Of a DNA stretch of 64,000 bases, positions 19,892 through 35,600 are shown one piece after another. This stretch comes from Trifolium pratense (taxonomy: Eukaryota > Streptophyta > Magnoliopsida > Fabales > Fabaceae): positions 38,043,362 to 38,107,361 of the forward strand of contig NC_060061.1 in NCBI RefSeq assembly GCF_020283565.1, given 5' to 3'. The position numbers were made by a program, and so were the translations under genes. The stretch's first letter is position 1; every line of letters starts with the position of its first letter. The notes under the pieces were generated by a model that was not told the DNA's origin, did no database searches, and saw only the letters and a program-made list of their open reading frames with translations.

Positions 19892-22800
19892 AAATACTAA
19901 GCTGGAACTGTCGGGGTTTAGGGAGTCCCCGGGCAGTTCGAGCCTTGTCAAGGCTCACCCGTGTTGAAAACCCCCAAATTGTCTTCTTAATGGAGACTAG
20001 ATTAAAGGCTACTGAGTTCGAAAATATTCGAAGTAAATTGGGTTTTAAAAATTGTTTGTCTGTTGATTGTTCTGGTTTTGGAAGAGAACGTGCAGGAGGT
20101 CTTGCACTCATGTGGATGGAGCATCTGAGTGTTAACATAAGCTCTTATTCGATTAATCATATTCATGGCTGGTGTGATGATGAAGAAACTGGAGAGCATT
20201 GGGGGCTAACCGGCATCTATGGCTTCCCGGAAGAACAAAACAAGAGGAAAACTTGGCTTTTGGTTAAATCTTTCGCAAGACAGAACATGGGACGATGGCT
20301 ATGCTTTGGGGATTTTAATGATATACTAGATTCACAAGAGAAGCAAGGGGGGAATGTTAGAAGCCAATCTCAACTCTCAATAGGCAGAGAAGTTGTTGCT
20401 GAAAGCTCTTTAATTGACTTGGGGTTTGAGGGCTACCCTTTCACGTGGTCTAATGGTAGAGAGGAAGAGGCGAATGTGCAATGTCGCCTAGACAGAGCTA
20501 TGGCAAATGGGGATTTCATCAACCGTTTCTCTCCAATAAAGGTTAGCCATTTACCGCGTTTTGGGTCTGATCATGCTGCTGTTATTATCTGTCTTGAGAG
20601 CCCTTTACCGAGTAATTCGCGAAGAAGAAGAAGACTTTTCCGGTTTGAGGAGAGCTGGACTAAAGAAGTTCATTGTGAAGAGCTCATAAGAAACACTTGG
20701 AACCTATCATCTTTGCCTTGTTTAACGAAGCTAGAGAGCTTACAATCTTTGGGTAGTGCTTTCGAAGACCATAATTTGGGAATGATCAAGAAAGAGTTAT
20801 TCCGAATTGAAGAGAAACTAAAGGACCAATCGTTATGGTCAGATTCCATTGATGACCATCACAGATACAAAGAGCTTGAGAAAGAACATGGTGAGTTGTT
20901 AAAAAGACAAGAAACAATGTGGAGGCAACGTAGTAGGGCTGTGTGGTTAAAAGATGGAGATCGAAATACTAAATTTTTCCATAACAAAGCCAGCCAACGG
21001 TCTAAGGTAAATAACATTAAAAAGATCAAAGATGAGGATGGTGTGTGGAGGCGTGGAGAAGAGCAGGTGGAGAAAGTGTTTATTAACTATTTTGAAGAGC
21101 TTTTTTCGTCCTCAAATCCCTCTAATATTGAAGAAACATGTGAAGTGGTTAAAGGAAAGCTCTCTGACAACCATAAGACTTGGTGTGAAAAGGAATATAC
21201 TAAAGAAGAAGTCAAAGAAGCCATTCATCAGATGCATCCCATTAAAGCTCCCGGCCCGGATGGTCTTCCAGCTCTATTCTTCCAAAAATATTGGCATATT
21301 GTAGGTGATGAGGTTCAACTCTTAGTTCTTAACATTTTGAACCAAAACAGTCAGCCCCATGATATCAACAAGACTTTCTTGGTTCTTATTCCCAAATGTA
21401 AAAATCCTTCATCTCCGAAAGACTTCAGGCCAATAAGCCTTTGCAACGTTGTCATGAAGATTGTTACAAAGGTTATTGCAAACAGATTGAAGTGTACCTT
21501 GCCTGACGTGATCGACATTGAGCAGAGTGCTTTCGTCCAAGGTCGGTTGATTACGGACAACGCTCTAATTGCCATGGAATGTTTTCATTGGTTGAAAAAG
21601 AAGAAAAAAGGCAAGAAGGGTGTTATGGCTGTGAAACTTGATATGTCAAAAGCTTATGACCGGGTTGAATGGCCGTTTGTGCACCAAGTTCTCATCTCTA
21701 TGGGATATCCTCTCAAAATGGCAGATCTTATTTTACGGTGCATTTCATCTGTGTCCTACCAGATTCTGATAAATGGGCAGCCAAGTGCATCTTTCAGACC
21801 AGAACGCGGACTGCGTCAGGGCGATCCCCTTTCACCATATCTTTTTATTTTGTGTGCTGATGTGCTTTCAGGTTTAATTCACAAGGCGGCAAAAACAAAG
21901 GAGATTCATGGAATTAAGGTGGCGAGATCAGCTCCTCAGTTATCTCATCTTTTCTTCGCGGATGATAGTCTCCTCTTTACAAGAGCATCCTCTCATGAAA
22001 CTTCAAAAATTCTCAACATCCTTGATACCTACCAACAAGCCTCGGGACAAGTGGTGAACCTTGACAAATCGGAAGCCTCTTTTAGCCGAAATGTGCGAAT
22101 TAATGACAAAGACATGATCTGTAATATGATGGGTGCTAAGGCGGTGGAGGCTCAATCAAGATACCTTGGATTTCCTATTCCTTTTGGTAGATCCAAAAAG
22201 GTTGTCTTCTCTTTTGTTATGGACCGGGTTTGGAAGAAGGTGAAGGGTTGGAAGGAACGTTTTCTATCCAGGGCTGGTAAAGAGACTCTCATTAAAGCTG
22301 TCGCGCAGGCCATTCCAAACTATATTCTTAGCTGCTACAAAATGCCGGTGGGATGTTGTAAGGATATTGATTCTATGTTGGCAAAATTCTGGTGGGGGTC
22401 AAAAGATGAGAGCAGGAAAATTCATTGGATGAGTTGGCAGAAATTATCCAAAGCAAAATTAGATGGTGGAATGGGTTTCAGAGCCATGGAAGATTTCAAC
22501 AAAGCCTTACTGGGTAAGCAGTGCTGGAGACTTGTGACTGGAGAGTCGTCTTTGCTTGAAAAGATCTTTAAAAGCAAGTACTACCCAAATGGAAATTTTA
22601 TGAGTGCAAAGGAGGGTTACCAACCGAGTTATGGGTGGCGAAGTATTCTTAGTGCTCGCGACCTTGTTGATAAAGGGGGCTTGTGGAAAATTGGTAATGG
22701 TAGAAAGGTGAAGATTTGGAAGGATAGGTGGTTGCCGGATCTGAAGGTGTTGAGTTCAAGGGAGTAAATTATCCTCTGCCTGAGGATGCTTGTGTTGCTG

Positions 22801-24020
22801 AACTTATTGATGTTGATACTAAACAATGGAAGCGGGATTTGATTTTCTCCTGTTTTGATAGGCTTGTGGCGAAACAGATTATAAATGTCCCACTTTCTTT
22901 TAGACTACCTCATGACTTGCTGATTTGGAATTGGGAAAAGGATGGCGAATATTCTGTTCGTTCGGCTTATCACCTGTTATGTGATGAAAAAGCTAGATTT
23001 CAACCCGGTCCATCTTGTCCTCAAAGAAGTAAATTATGGAAGGAAATTTGGAGAGCTCCGGTCCCAAATAAAATCAAGAATTTCATGTGGAGACTTGCAA
23101 AAAATATCCTTCCAACAAGATCCAATCTCCATAAGAAAGGTATCACCCTTGACTTACTTTGCCCTCTTTGCTCTAGTGAGGAGGAATCCTCGCAGCACTT
23201 GTTCTTGAAGTGTGATATGTTTAAACTTACCCTTTTTGCATCTCATCTTGGCTCCCATATCCCTATAGATATTGATTTGCATGACTGGATTCTGAAATGG
23301 TTGGTGTGCCAGGACCCTCTTGGTGTCCAATTATTTTGCACTTTGTTGTGGAAATTTTGGGCCGGAAGGAACGCTGTGATTTTTAACGGTTGGCAAATGG
23401 ATCCAACTTTTTTGGCCCTTGATGCTTTGAGTTTTGTCCAGGAGTTTAATGAGGCTAATCCATCAAGAAATAGAAGAGCTCTAGTTTCACAAAGCATTTC
23501 TGAACCCTCTCGGAGTACATGTTCATCTATGAATTCTATGTTTGTTGATGCAGGGTGCTGCAACTCAGGCCATACAGTTTGGGGTCTAGTTCTTCGTAAT
23601 TTGAATGGTGAAACAGTCTTTAGCGCTTGCAAAAGAGAGGACATCACTGCTGAACCTCTTTTGGCGGAAGCATTAGGGGTGCGTTGGGCTCTTCAAGTAG
23701 CCACTGATCAAGGTGTCAATTCCGTTTCAATTTATTCAGATGCGGCAAATGTGGTAAATTGCATCAACAAAAGATCAAATTTTGCTGCTATTAATTTAAT
23801 TGCTCAGGACTGTAGAAACTTGATGGCTGGATTGGGAAATGTTTCTGTAATGTTTATTAGTAGAACACAAAACTGTGATGCCCATAATTTGGTCTCTTTG
23901 GCTAAGGTTGTGGGTAGTAGGACTTGGTTAGGGGTAGCCCCTCTTGTATCAGTTTATTCTGTTTCTGCAGCTGTGCCTGCTGCTGGTTGTAATGTCTTTA
24001 GCTGTGTTCCGGCTTCTTAA
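19888..24020 (+). pseudogene. LINE ORF2: endonuclease, RT, RNase H (one frameshift)
   Basis: A protein of about 1,375 residues if read through. The N-terminal apurinic-type endonuclease shows SWNCRGLG, METRL, GDFNDIL and GSDHAAV. The reverse transcriptase shows KAPGPDGLPALFF, FRPISLCNV, LDMSKAYDRVEW, LRQGDPLSPYLF and the catalytic FADD (about residue 690). After residue about 955 the frame stops at 22765-22767. The following frame (from about 22728) continues with the zf-RVT region (WKEIWRAPVPNKIKNFMW, CPLCSS...HLFLKC) and an RNase H domain (FVDAGCC, YSDAANVV, CDAHNLVSLAK) to 24020. A single 1-base indel near 22745-22765 explains the break. Everything else looks intact, so this copy was probably active recently. 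Confidence 0.88.
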
Positions 24021-24066
24021 TGAAATTGTTTGAAATTCAAAAAAAAAAAAAGATGATTTGAATATA

Positions 24067-24904
24067 AAAGAACGGAAAAATTTGTCTAGAGGACCTTTGC
24101 TCAAACAAACATGAAGCGAACTTATCATGTTTCACTCGCCTGAGCTTCACCGAAGCGACTAAGGAGCGAACCAAGTCAAAAACAACTCAATTATACTCAC
24201 TAGGATTTTGCTCCAACGACCAAGAAGCGAACCAAGTTAAAAATCCCAGATCTGGGAATCGATGGTCTTCGTCTGACGAGCATATCACTCGTTGAGCGAA
24301 CAAGGGCTGCAAAACACAAGTTGACAAGTTGCCTTTGAATTGTCATTTCTATCCTTTGAAGAAAGCTAATTCGCTTAGCGAACATGAGCTCGCCCAACAA
24401 GAAAATGTTTTTCCTCACCTATAAGTAAAGGCTCAGACAACCTAATTTTTTATTTAGTTTTGTGAATAGCAACAAAATACCTAGGGAGGGGTTGAATGAG
24501 TGGTTTTCCACCATTGAGAAACTTTGGAGCTTTGCTTTCAAGTCTTAGATGCAATCTCCTCTCTTTCTTCTTAGATTGTAAGTTTTACTCTTGAATATGA
24601 GTCAGTAAATTTTCTGTTATGTTGGGATTAAGTTAGTTATTTATGATCTTAATGTAATAATACCTCTAAAAATTAGAGACAAAAATATATATTTTTAATG
24701 TTGAAATAAGATACATCTAAAAATATAAGTTGACCATGCTTAGTAGTTTGGTCTAAATTCTTACACACACAACACAACCCACATAAACAAAAGTTAATTA
24801 AAATATAGAATTGGCCGCACCACACCTTAATAATTTGTTGTGCCGTGAATCAATAATCATCAATCAATCAATCAAAAAGGAAGATTTGTGTGCGGCGGTG
24901 AAGT
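24067..24904. other. LTR-like remnant and IDH promoter region
   Basis: 24100-24420 carries repeated AGCGAAC and the palindrome TTCGCTTAGCGAA, the word type seen in LTRs elsewhere in this window, and is probably an old LTR fragment. No ends or target duplication found. From about 24750 to 24904 lies the presumed promoter and leader of the IDH gene; no clear TATA box. Confidence 0.45.
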
Positions 24905-27357
<2,453 letters not shown>

Positions 27358-28015
27358 TATTTGCTCTGAAGTCGGCAAGGAATTGTTAATTATGATTTTA
27401 TTTCAGTTAATTTCATTTTATTCCCCCAATTTTCCAGAGGAGTGGGATTACCTCGTTTAAATGGATAAAGCATCTACGTGTGTGACATTACAACCAAAGT
27501 AGAAATGCGCAAGCATTCAAATATTTGCTGCCTACCGTTTGTCTTAGGCATTGAGAGGGGTTCTTTCAAACTGCACATTTATTGATAACCCTGACAGTCT
27601 ATTTTAATATTCTTTGTCAATATTATAGTTAAATAATGGAAGTACCAGATGGTGTTTCATTCCATCATATGATTATCACTATTTGTGCTGGCTTTTTGTT
27701 TTCGGTGATTCTCTTTATTTCAATCATGGCATGGTTGCACTTTACTATTCTTTTCGTGTCTGAAATTCGTTGGGTCACTGGTTTGATAGAAACATTTTTG
27801 CTGGAACTATGAGTGCTAGAAACAAGGACAAGGTAAGACTACAATTTAATATCTATACGTGTTTGAAAATCACTAAGTAAATGAATAAGAATTATATTGA
27901 GTAGGATTGAAGTCTCACAGATACAATATTATGTATTCAAATGACATACAACAAAGTTAGCCCTGATTGATGTTGATCATGGCCTGTTATCTTCTGTGTC
28001 TGTTGGTTACTTGAC
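27358..28015. other. Convergent 3' ends, no gene seen
   Basis: Shared 3' region between the IDH gene (plus) and the membrane-protein gene (minus). It should contain both 3' UTRs. No repeat or further exon recognised. Confidence 0.6.
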
Positions 28016-29952
28016 TCATGAACTAACAACACCAGAGACCCATGGAACAACCACCGGTGCTGATGGGAATGATTTTTTATATGATTCGGGATACTTGTCT
28101 TTAAAATTTAGCTGAGGTTTCGCAGCCTGAATTCAAAAATATCAAAAGCTATTATACAGATACACAGAAAAGAGGCAAACTGGTGAATCATATTGTAACT
28201 TACATATTTCAGCCAGCATTCCTGATGTTTGTGTTCATAAATGTCTGGAGAATGACACCCAGATTCAGATGGACAATAAACCCAAATATTGCATTTGTTT
28301 TCACCTTCTTTGGCATGTCTTGCATGGTCCAAGCAAGCTTGACAGCAATCAGCTGCACTATTTTTGTGGTGGGTAAGACCCCATCTTACTGCAGTACCAT
28401 CGTAATCGGTGTGAAGTTCTGCATGACACTCCGGTGGAAGGGGTCTGCCAGGAAGAATCTCCTCCTCTGAATAGAATTAATACTTGGTAAATCGGTAAAT
28501 GCAAAGAATAAATTTCCGCAATAAAAACATGCATACTACTTCTAGTTTCGACTATTACACAATGTCTGCATATATACAGATTCCAGAAACCGTATAGTTA
28601 TTTTCATCGAACAAGGTTCAGACCAGTCATAACAGGGGAAAACTATATTGACTAAGGAAACTGATCTTACCAAAATCCTTTGTGCCCTCAGGTTTGTCAT
28701 CTTGTTCTTCATTATCGACTTGAGCAGGTATCCAAAGGCCAATCTCTTCGCAAAGCACATCCCAATCAGACTCCAAAGCTCTTAATAGCATACCTAGGCA
28801 GTTGAAATACACAATGACCTGTTTTTGAATAGCTCATGGAAATTTCTCAATAAAAGTAAGTTTATAATTCTTTACTTATGAAAAAAAAAAAAAACACTTT
28901 TTTGGCTAATATCAACTTCTAGAAGACGTTCTTCACTTGTTTAAACAATTCATGGTTACCATTGCAAGATTTTTTTAACACATGCTTATGGAGAAGTTTA
29001 TCCAAATTGCCTCAGTATCTACTAGGTGTGAAAGATTTATAGAGCATCTATCAATAGTTTGCAAAGATGACTTTGTTGAAGCATGACAAATTCAACTGTC
29101 ATAGACATAACGGAAAATCAATGTTCGTACCAGCCTCTTCGATTGGCATGGTCGAGTTAGAAGTCCTATTTACATGAGCCAACTTAACCTCTTCAAGTTT
29201 TTCCTTGCGCCAACTTTCAACAACTTCTGTATTGTTTTCGAAAAAACATCATATAACCCAACAGAACATAACAGAACCAGTCAATGCACAATTTTACTGA
29301 ATATAAAAACATATGTAATGAGACACAACATGGAGGTAACCACGATAATAGATAAAATCATATCCAATATTAAACTCACCTCGTTCCTTAGCAATATTAA
29401 TGTCACTGGAATTTAAGCTCCTTAGTCTATGCAATATCTCATCAACTATTTTCTGCTTCAAATACTGCGGCAACTCAACCGCCAAATTTTCTCTCGAAAA
29501 TTCCTCTTCTAAAGCCTTCAACTAATTGCAGCACAAAAGTTTCACAATACTAACTTTCGATTATTTCTTAATATAAAATGTTATTAGTTCTTAATCTTAG
29601 TTCTTACCGATTTAATTAACTCCGCCGGTTTATATCCAATGCGGATTTGCACCGATTCTTCCATTTTCCGAATCTGATCTAGGCTATAAGATACAACAAC
29701 TGCAAACACAAAACAAAAGAAACCAAATCAATGTGGAAACGGTTTATCTTACAAAAGGAAACAAAACTAAACACAAAACAAAACTCTATTATGATTGGTG
29801 TTACTTAACTCACCTTTAACGTTAGTGGAGTGAATAGAAAGAGAAGCATAAAGAGAGTGAAAAACAAAGAGAGAAACAATGGCAATGTTAAAAAAGCAAA
29901 GAAAGAGAGTAGTATTGTTGTAGGAACAACTAGAAAGGCACCTTCTGGCCAT
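28016..29952 (-). CDS. Membrane-anchored Cys-rich protein of unknown function
   Basis: Seven exons were assembled from splice sites on the minus strand: 29952-29814, 29699-29608, 29521-29380, 29226-29131, 28793-28671, 28466-28204 and 28126-28016. Every junction is GT-AG and in frame; 321 residues in all. Residues 1-46 hold one hydrophobic segment (TTLFLCFFNIAIVSLFVF), a signal anchor. A charged, probably helical stalk follows (RKMEESVQIRIGY, LKALEEEFSREN, EVVESWRKEKLEE). Next comes a His/Cys-rich domain with paired cysteines (ADCCQACLDHARHAKEG, CNIWVYCPSESGCHSPDIYE, HQECWLKY), somewhat like a PAN/Apple fold, and the C-terminus VVVPWVSGVVSS. I recall plant proteins of this layout but no function. 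Single-pass secretory-pathway location is inferred. Confidence 0.82.
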
Positions 29953-30785
29953 GTTATTGTTACTACTCTTGTTCTCTTCATTCTAAGATTTGTCTTTTAT
30001 TTAAGTGCAAAAAAGATATAGTTGCGACTTTTAATATGAGATTGAGGAATTGAAGCAACCTCAAAATTCGATGAATATTGATGGGTTTTGCTTTTTGATT
30101 TTGTTTGCAGTTTTGGTCGTTGGTCACACTCAACTGAAACAGGTTAACTAACTACATGGGGTTTTCAAGACATTGAACCACGGTTCGTTTTATGATTTGT
30201 AGGTGAGAATTATTGTATTTTTTGTTTTGTTTTTAACCCACCGATTTTCAAGGGTAGGAAATCCGATAATTTAAAGTTCGATCTCGGGGTAAGTAAAGTT
30301 TGACAGAGAATTATTTTTATTAGGAATTAATCATAGATTCTTCCAAACGATTCGTCCTAAAAAGTTCTTATTAACCAATAACCAATTGAGTTCGATGTCT
30401 TGGTTTGTTGGAATTATTTCGGTGGTTATTACATGATCATTGTCATTGATGGCGTGGCGGGGATGCTATTGTTGGCTAAAATTAACATCTTTTGAAGACA
30501 TACACATTACTTCTTTTTTTTTGTCAAAAAAAATAAAATTACTTTTTTTAGAAAATAGCACATCCTAGAAAAGAAAAATCAGATCCTCATATGGTTACCT
30601 ATAATTGAAACTTACCTATAATTTATTACGAATTATAACTCAAGTGGCTCATATGCAAACATAAAATTAAGATGGTGTTAGTAAGGAAATAATATGACTT
30701 TCAATTTATAGAGTTGCTCATTTGTAAGATGGTTTAAGCTGTGAAGATGCTTTAAGACGCATAAGGGTCACTCTTTTGTGTTCTT

Positions 30786-30910
30786 GTGAACTTAGTTCAG
30801 TTGGTAGGACATTACATTATATATATGTAGGGTTGGGGTTCGAACCCTGATCATCTCACTTATCCACCTTAAAGATGGAGTCTGTAGCCACTAACTACTT
30901 GAGAATTATA
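30786..30910 (+). mobile_element. tRNA-derived SINE
   Basis: GTGAACTTAGTTCAGTTGGT and GGGGTTCGAACCCTGA form A and B boxes. The 3' body includes GTAGCCACTAACTACTTGAG. Further downstream (to about 30990) a second SINE-like tail with an A-run follows, possibly a nested or dimeric copy. Confidence 0.7.
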
Positions 30911-31736
30911 TATGTAGTGGTGAGGGATTTGAGCAGTACACTATAAGTTCTGTGATCGATCCCCGACACATTGTAAACAAAAAAAACTAATTACTAATAT
31001 TGTCCTTTTTTTCTTTACACATAATATTGTCCATTTTTAAAAAGTTCATTTTTTGTACCCAAAAAAGAAAAAAAAATCATTTTACACGCATTTATTAAAT
31101 TCTTTGTACATTAACATAACTTCATTAAAAGTTTGTTGTATTTATTTTTTGCTTAAATAGTAGTAGATCTCAATTATCTTAAGAGATTAACCTCTATAGT
31201 TGTATATGGAGAATGCCTTTGTTTAAAAACAATAGGATACCATTTAATAAAAACTTTCACTTCTTGCAATTTTTTATTTTGGTAAAACTACTTGTTGCAA
31301 TTTAATTGATTGTGAAGTTTCGTATTTTAAGTTTATATTTTTGGTTTTATGTGTCACAGACTCATAGTAGCTTTCTTTGTCACTGCCACCAATAGCATTT
31401 CTAGAAACGGTGAAAATGACATTTTATTACAGTATTTTTAAAAAATTTATAAAATACTAATTTTGTTTTATGAAATTCACAATGAGAACAGTTAGACAAA
31501 CACATTCTAACCGAAAAAGCCAAGAAAAAACACATTCTAATCGAGACTTTGAATTCTCTACGGCTGCCAGCTACTACCATTGTAGAGAATAGAGATTGTT
31601 AGATTTTATGGTCATATACTATTTTGACGAATGCATTCTGTTATGACTAGTTGTTTAAATTTTTATTTTTATTTTTTTTTAAAAAAAGAATTTATTTAAA
31701 AATGTTGAATATAACTTATTTGCATGCTATATGTTT

Positions 31737-31849
31737 TGTCAAGTAGCCTAGTAACTGAAAATTTCACATTTTTAAACTGAATAAGTGCAGCGTCCGAAAT
31801 TCAAACCACAATCCATATATATAAAATGCGACGTCTCTATAAATTGAGG
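31737..31849 (-). mobile_element. tRNA-derived SINE, degenerate
   Basis: Minus-strand copy of the same family: GTAACTAGGCTACTTGAC-like 3' body complement near 31740-31760 and a decayed B box. Flanked by an imperfect direct repeat ATTTGCATGCTATATG (31718-31733) and ATTTGCATGCATTATG (31852-31867). An older insertion than the one at 3677. Confidence 0.7.
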
Positions 31850-32608
31850 ACATTTGCATGCATTATGTTATGACTTGTTGTTTAACTTTTTGAAAATAAT
31901 TAAAAAGGTTGAATATAAGTTGTTGCTCTACGCCAAATTATGAAGTTTCAATTAAACTTTCCGTGCAATAGCTACTAATCGAATGGACCAGGTATGGTAC
32001 AAGATAAGGACAATGATAGTATTTATCTTCAAAGATAATATTACTAATATTCATTCTAAGACACTATCAAAAAATAAACTAAACTGAAAAATAAAATACT
32101 ACTACTTGTAGTAAAACACTATTATTATCATCAAGCTTCAATTAAACACAACACACGAATAAAAAAAATCAAGGACATGTTTGACTTTTCTCATGTGAAT
32201 CCCGAAAAATACTCATAAAGACACGATAATAAACATAAGTAGAAAACGAGGTGAAATTAACCAATAGAAAGAACAAAAAACAAAAATGGTGTTTTTTGGT
32301 TGCAATCTCTGATGGTGTGGCATAGCGTGAGCTCAAACATATCTTCATCCCGTGGAAACAACCTTAACTCAACCACCCAGGTTGTTGTTCCTCAATTCTC
32401 TCCAACCTTGTTTTTGTTCTTCCTTAATTACTGCAAAAACAAAGAAAGCTCAAATTGCATGTACTACTTGACCATTTCTCGATTTCCTCAAAATTATTGA
32501 ACCCCCTATCTAATTTTCCAAAAAATTTTGAATTTTGATTTTTCCCATCTGGAAATTAAGTGTTTGGAGCTTTGAAATTTTTGTAGTGTTTGAAGAAGAA
32601 GAGTGAAA

Positions 32609-35600
32609 ATGTGGGGTTTTGGTGGTAGATATTATTGGGGAAGAAGAAGAAAGGTTGATTTTGAGAAACAGAATGGGATAGTTGTTGTGTTTGCATGGAT
32701 GTCAAGTGAGGAAAAGCACTTGATGAGATATGTGGATCTATACTCTTCTCTTGGATGGAATTCACTCATTTGCCACTCTCAATTTCTCAATATGTGAGTT
32801 TCTTAACTTATAATTTTGATGTTAATAATGATGATTGATGATCTTTGTAGTAGGTAGATGGTGCTCCTACAACTACCATTTTGAGAAGACAATGTTTTAT
32901 ACCATATTAGTAGTATTGTATTTTACAAACTATTGTTGCATAGATAATTAGTTGTGTTGTCCCTTCGGGGACATCTAATAAAATTGGAACGATACAGATA
33001 AGATTAGCATGGCCCTTGCACAAGGATGACACGCACAAATCGAGTAACTAGTAATAAGAGATGAACATGAAGGTTAAATCTATGGTGCACAAGTGAGAGA
33101 AGTCTTTCACTATGCACAACCTTGTTTTCATCATTGAATCAAATGAGATGTGATGTGACACATTAATTCAATGGTGAGATTTATTGATCCAATGGTGAAA
33201 ACAAGCTTGTTCTGACGAAATACTTGTCTCACTTGTGCATATTAGACAAAGGCGAAAATGAATTCTATCGGTTAAATTGTTTTGCGTAGTTAGTAAGAAA
33301 ACTTGAAACTCTATATGAATGAATAATCAGCCTAAGCTACTTAGTATAATGTAGTCTTACAGTCTTGGCTGCTGTATCAGATCCAGGACTAAGAACAATA
33401 ACAGCAAGAGGATAGTATGCAGAATGTTGTGGAGTTATAAACAACTCTAAAGCTAAATATGAAGCATAAAGGGACTTACTAGTTACTACTACTACTAAAA
33501 CGTTATTTCTAATAATGAGTGCTAAATAGATATTTTATGCCAAAAGATTTCGAAGCATAAGAGAATTGGTGAATGGTCATTCTTAGCTAAGCATTACTCC
33601 TAAGTCTATTAGTACCTGACATTGTTGTTTACTGGTGCAATTGAATCCTGATAACAATTTTATGGATAAACAAAGTGTTGGGTATCAAGTGTGAGTGGTT
33701 AAATCCCACATCGACTATATATGGAAAGAATGTTGGATTTATAAGAGAGGTGACCCATTAATCTAATGCCTTAAGGTTTTGGGTGGAGATGTGGTGTCTC
33801 ACTCTCTTGTGGTCCTTGAGCATTGACCCAATTGTTTCTCCCGAGCTCCCCCGGACTCCCCAACACAAAGGAGGCGGGGGATGGGTTCCGTCCAGGGTAT
33901 CTATTTTATGTTTGCTGAAAGAAGTGTTACATATTAGCTTCTTTAAGTGTGATTAACAGTGGACTAGCAATTGTACCTTAGCTTTCTAGCATTTCCTGTT
34001 AGCAATCGCAACTTGAAGTCTATCCTTAATTGTTATGAAAAATTACGCTTTAGGAGATTAGACCATCCATGCTGTGATTATTTGCACATCTTAAGACAGG
34101 GTTGGTTTATTTCCCTAACATAGACCTTTTTAAAAGGCTTGATCTGATCTTTTGAATAGTATCAGTTGGCTTGAAAGCCTATTTAAAGGCCTAATTTATA
34201 GTAAGAAAGACCTTGCCTATCCCCGAATAGGCCATTAGGCCTATGTCTTTTTGTTGGCTGACGGGATTAAGCCTCTAAATATGCAGAAGATTAAGTAGTT
34301 AATCAGGACAGTGATAATAATAATATAATCATATAATGCACATAATTTTAAAAAATGTAAAGCCGAACATTTTTAGCTAAATTTGCTTAATTTGCTTTTA
34401 AGAAATCCTTGGCCTAGCTTATTTAGTAAATAAGTTGAGGCAAGTCAGGAATAGTACAATTATACAAGTTAGCGGTTAGCCATAGGCCCCAACAGGCCAC
34501 TTGGCTTATTCCCATTCTTATGTATGATGATTATAACATTTATATTATTTGCAGGTTCTTCCCTGATAAAGCCACCATTCTTGCTGTTGATATTCTAAAT
34601 GAACTCGTTGAGGTACGTTATATTGTAGTCCTTCCATTTGTCGTAGATTAGTCAGCCTGAAGTCAAGTAAGCTAAAAATATTATTTTCCGCATGCTGAAA
34701 TGGTCTATGATCCTGTATTCCCGTGTTGATATTTCACACGAAATGAGTCTGGACTCTGGATAAGATAAGAAGCATATATCTAACATCTATTCTTGTTTCA
34801 TATCCCATTGATTAGAAATTTAGAACATGTCTAAAATAGTCTGAAATGAAACTAGCTAGTACAGCTAAGCTATTATAGATTAATTGTTCACTTTTGTACA
34901 CAACATAATGTGCTGAGTCAGCACATTTTGTTGTGTTGAGTCAGCATATTTTGTTGCTCATTTAAGTATTTCAGTAACACATCAGTTTGAACAGTTTGTC
35001 CTGCACAGCTACTATATAAAGCTGTATTTTACCTCACTCTTCTATAGTTTCCATGGTATCTTAAAGACTTCAACTCTATTTTGAAATAAACTGACCATCT
35101 ATTAAAATTCAATCTGCTGTAATATTTGTATTTGTAATCTTTTGTCAATTTAGTAAAAAGATTGACCCGTATGTACAAGCTTACAAAAGTACTTTTGTTT
35201 TGTCAATATGCAGGTGCTGAAAATTAGGCCTTGTCCCATTGTCTTTGCTTCTTTTTCAGGTGGTGCAAAATCTTGTATGTTAAAGGTTCTACAGGTTTGT
35301 TCCAGACTATAGCCTACATTACTTTGTGTTTGTTAACTTTGTTTACACTTTTATCATTGTTTTCCTTTGTAAGATCTCTTATAGCTGATTACCGATTACA
35401 TTGTTTTTCTTTGATCCAGATAATTAATGGGAAGAGTGAAACACATAATATGGTATGTTTTCTGCCGCCAGCAGTTTATATATTTTACACGGTGATTTAG
35501 TTACATTGCATAGTTACTAGTTAGTAATCACATCAATGTCTTAAATCTTAAGTCTTAAAATGTAACTCTTGACTTTTCTCAAATCATGTTGAATCCCCTA

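Larger units (their letters stand above)
18363..24050 (+). mobile_element. L1-type LINE, nearly full length
   Basis: 5.7 kb bounded by a perfect 17-bp target duplication AAGATGATTTGAATATA at 18346-18362 and at 24050-24066, with a poly(A) tail (about 24039-24050) just before the right copy. It contains ORF1 (18602-19891) and ORF2 (19888-24020, one frameshift). The roughly 240-bp 5' leader, both ORFs and the tail suggest a complete copy made by target-primed reverse transcription. The undecayed duplication implies a young insertion. Confidence 0.95.
29953..32608. other. Divergent intergenic region with two SINEs
   Basis: Lies between the two divergent genes at 29952 (minus) and 32609 (plus) and must hold both promoters. 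Apart from SINEs near 30786 and 31737 it is AT-rich with no recognisable gene. 32280-32608 is probably the leader and promoter of the DUF829 gene. Confidence 0.5.
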
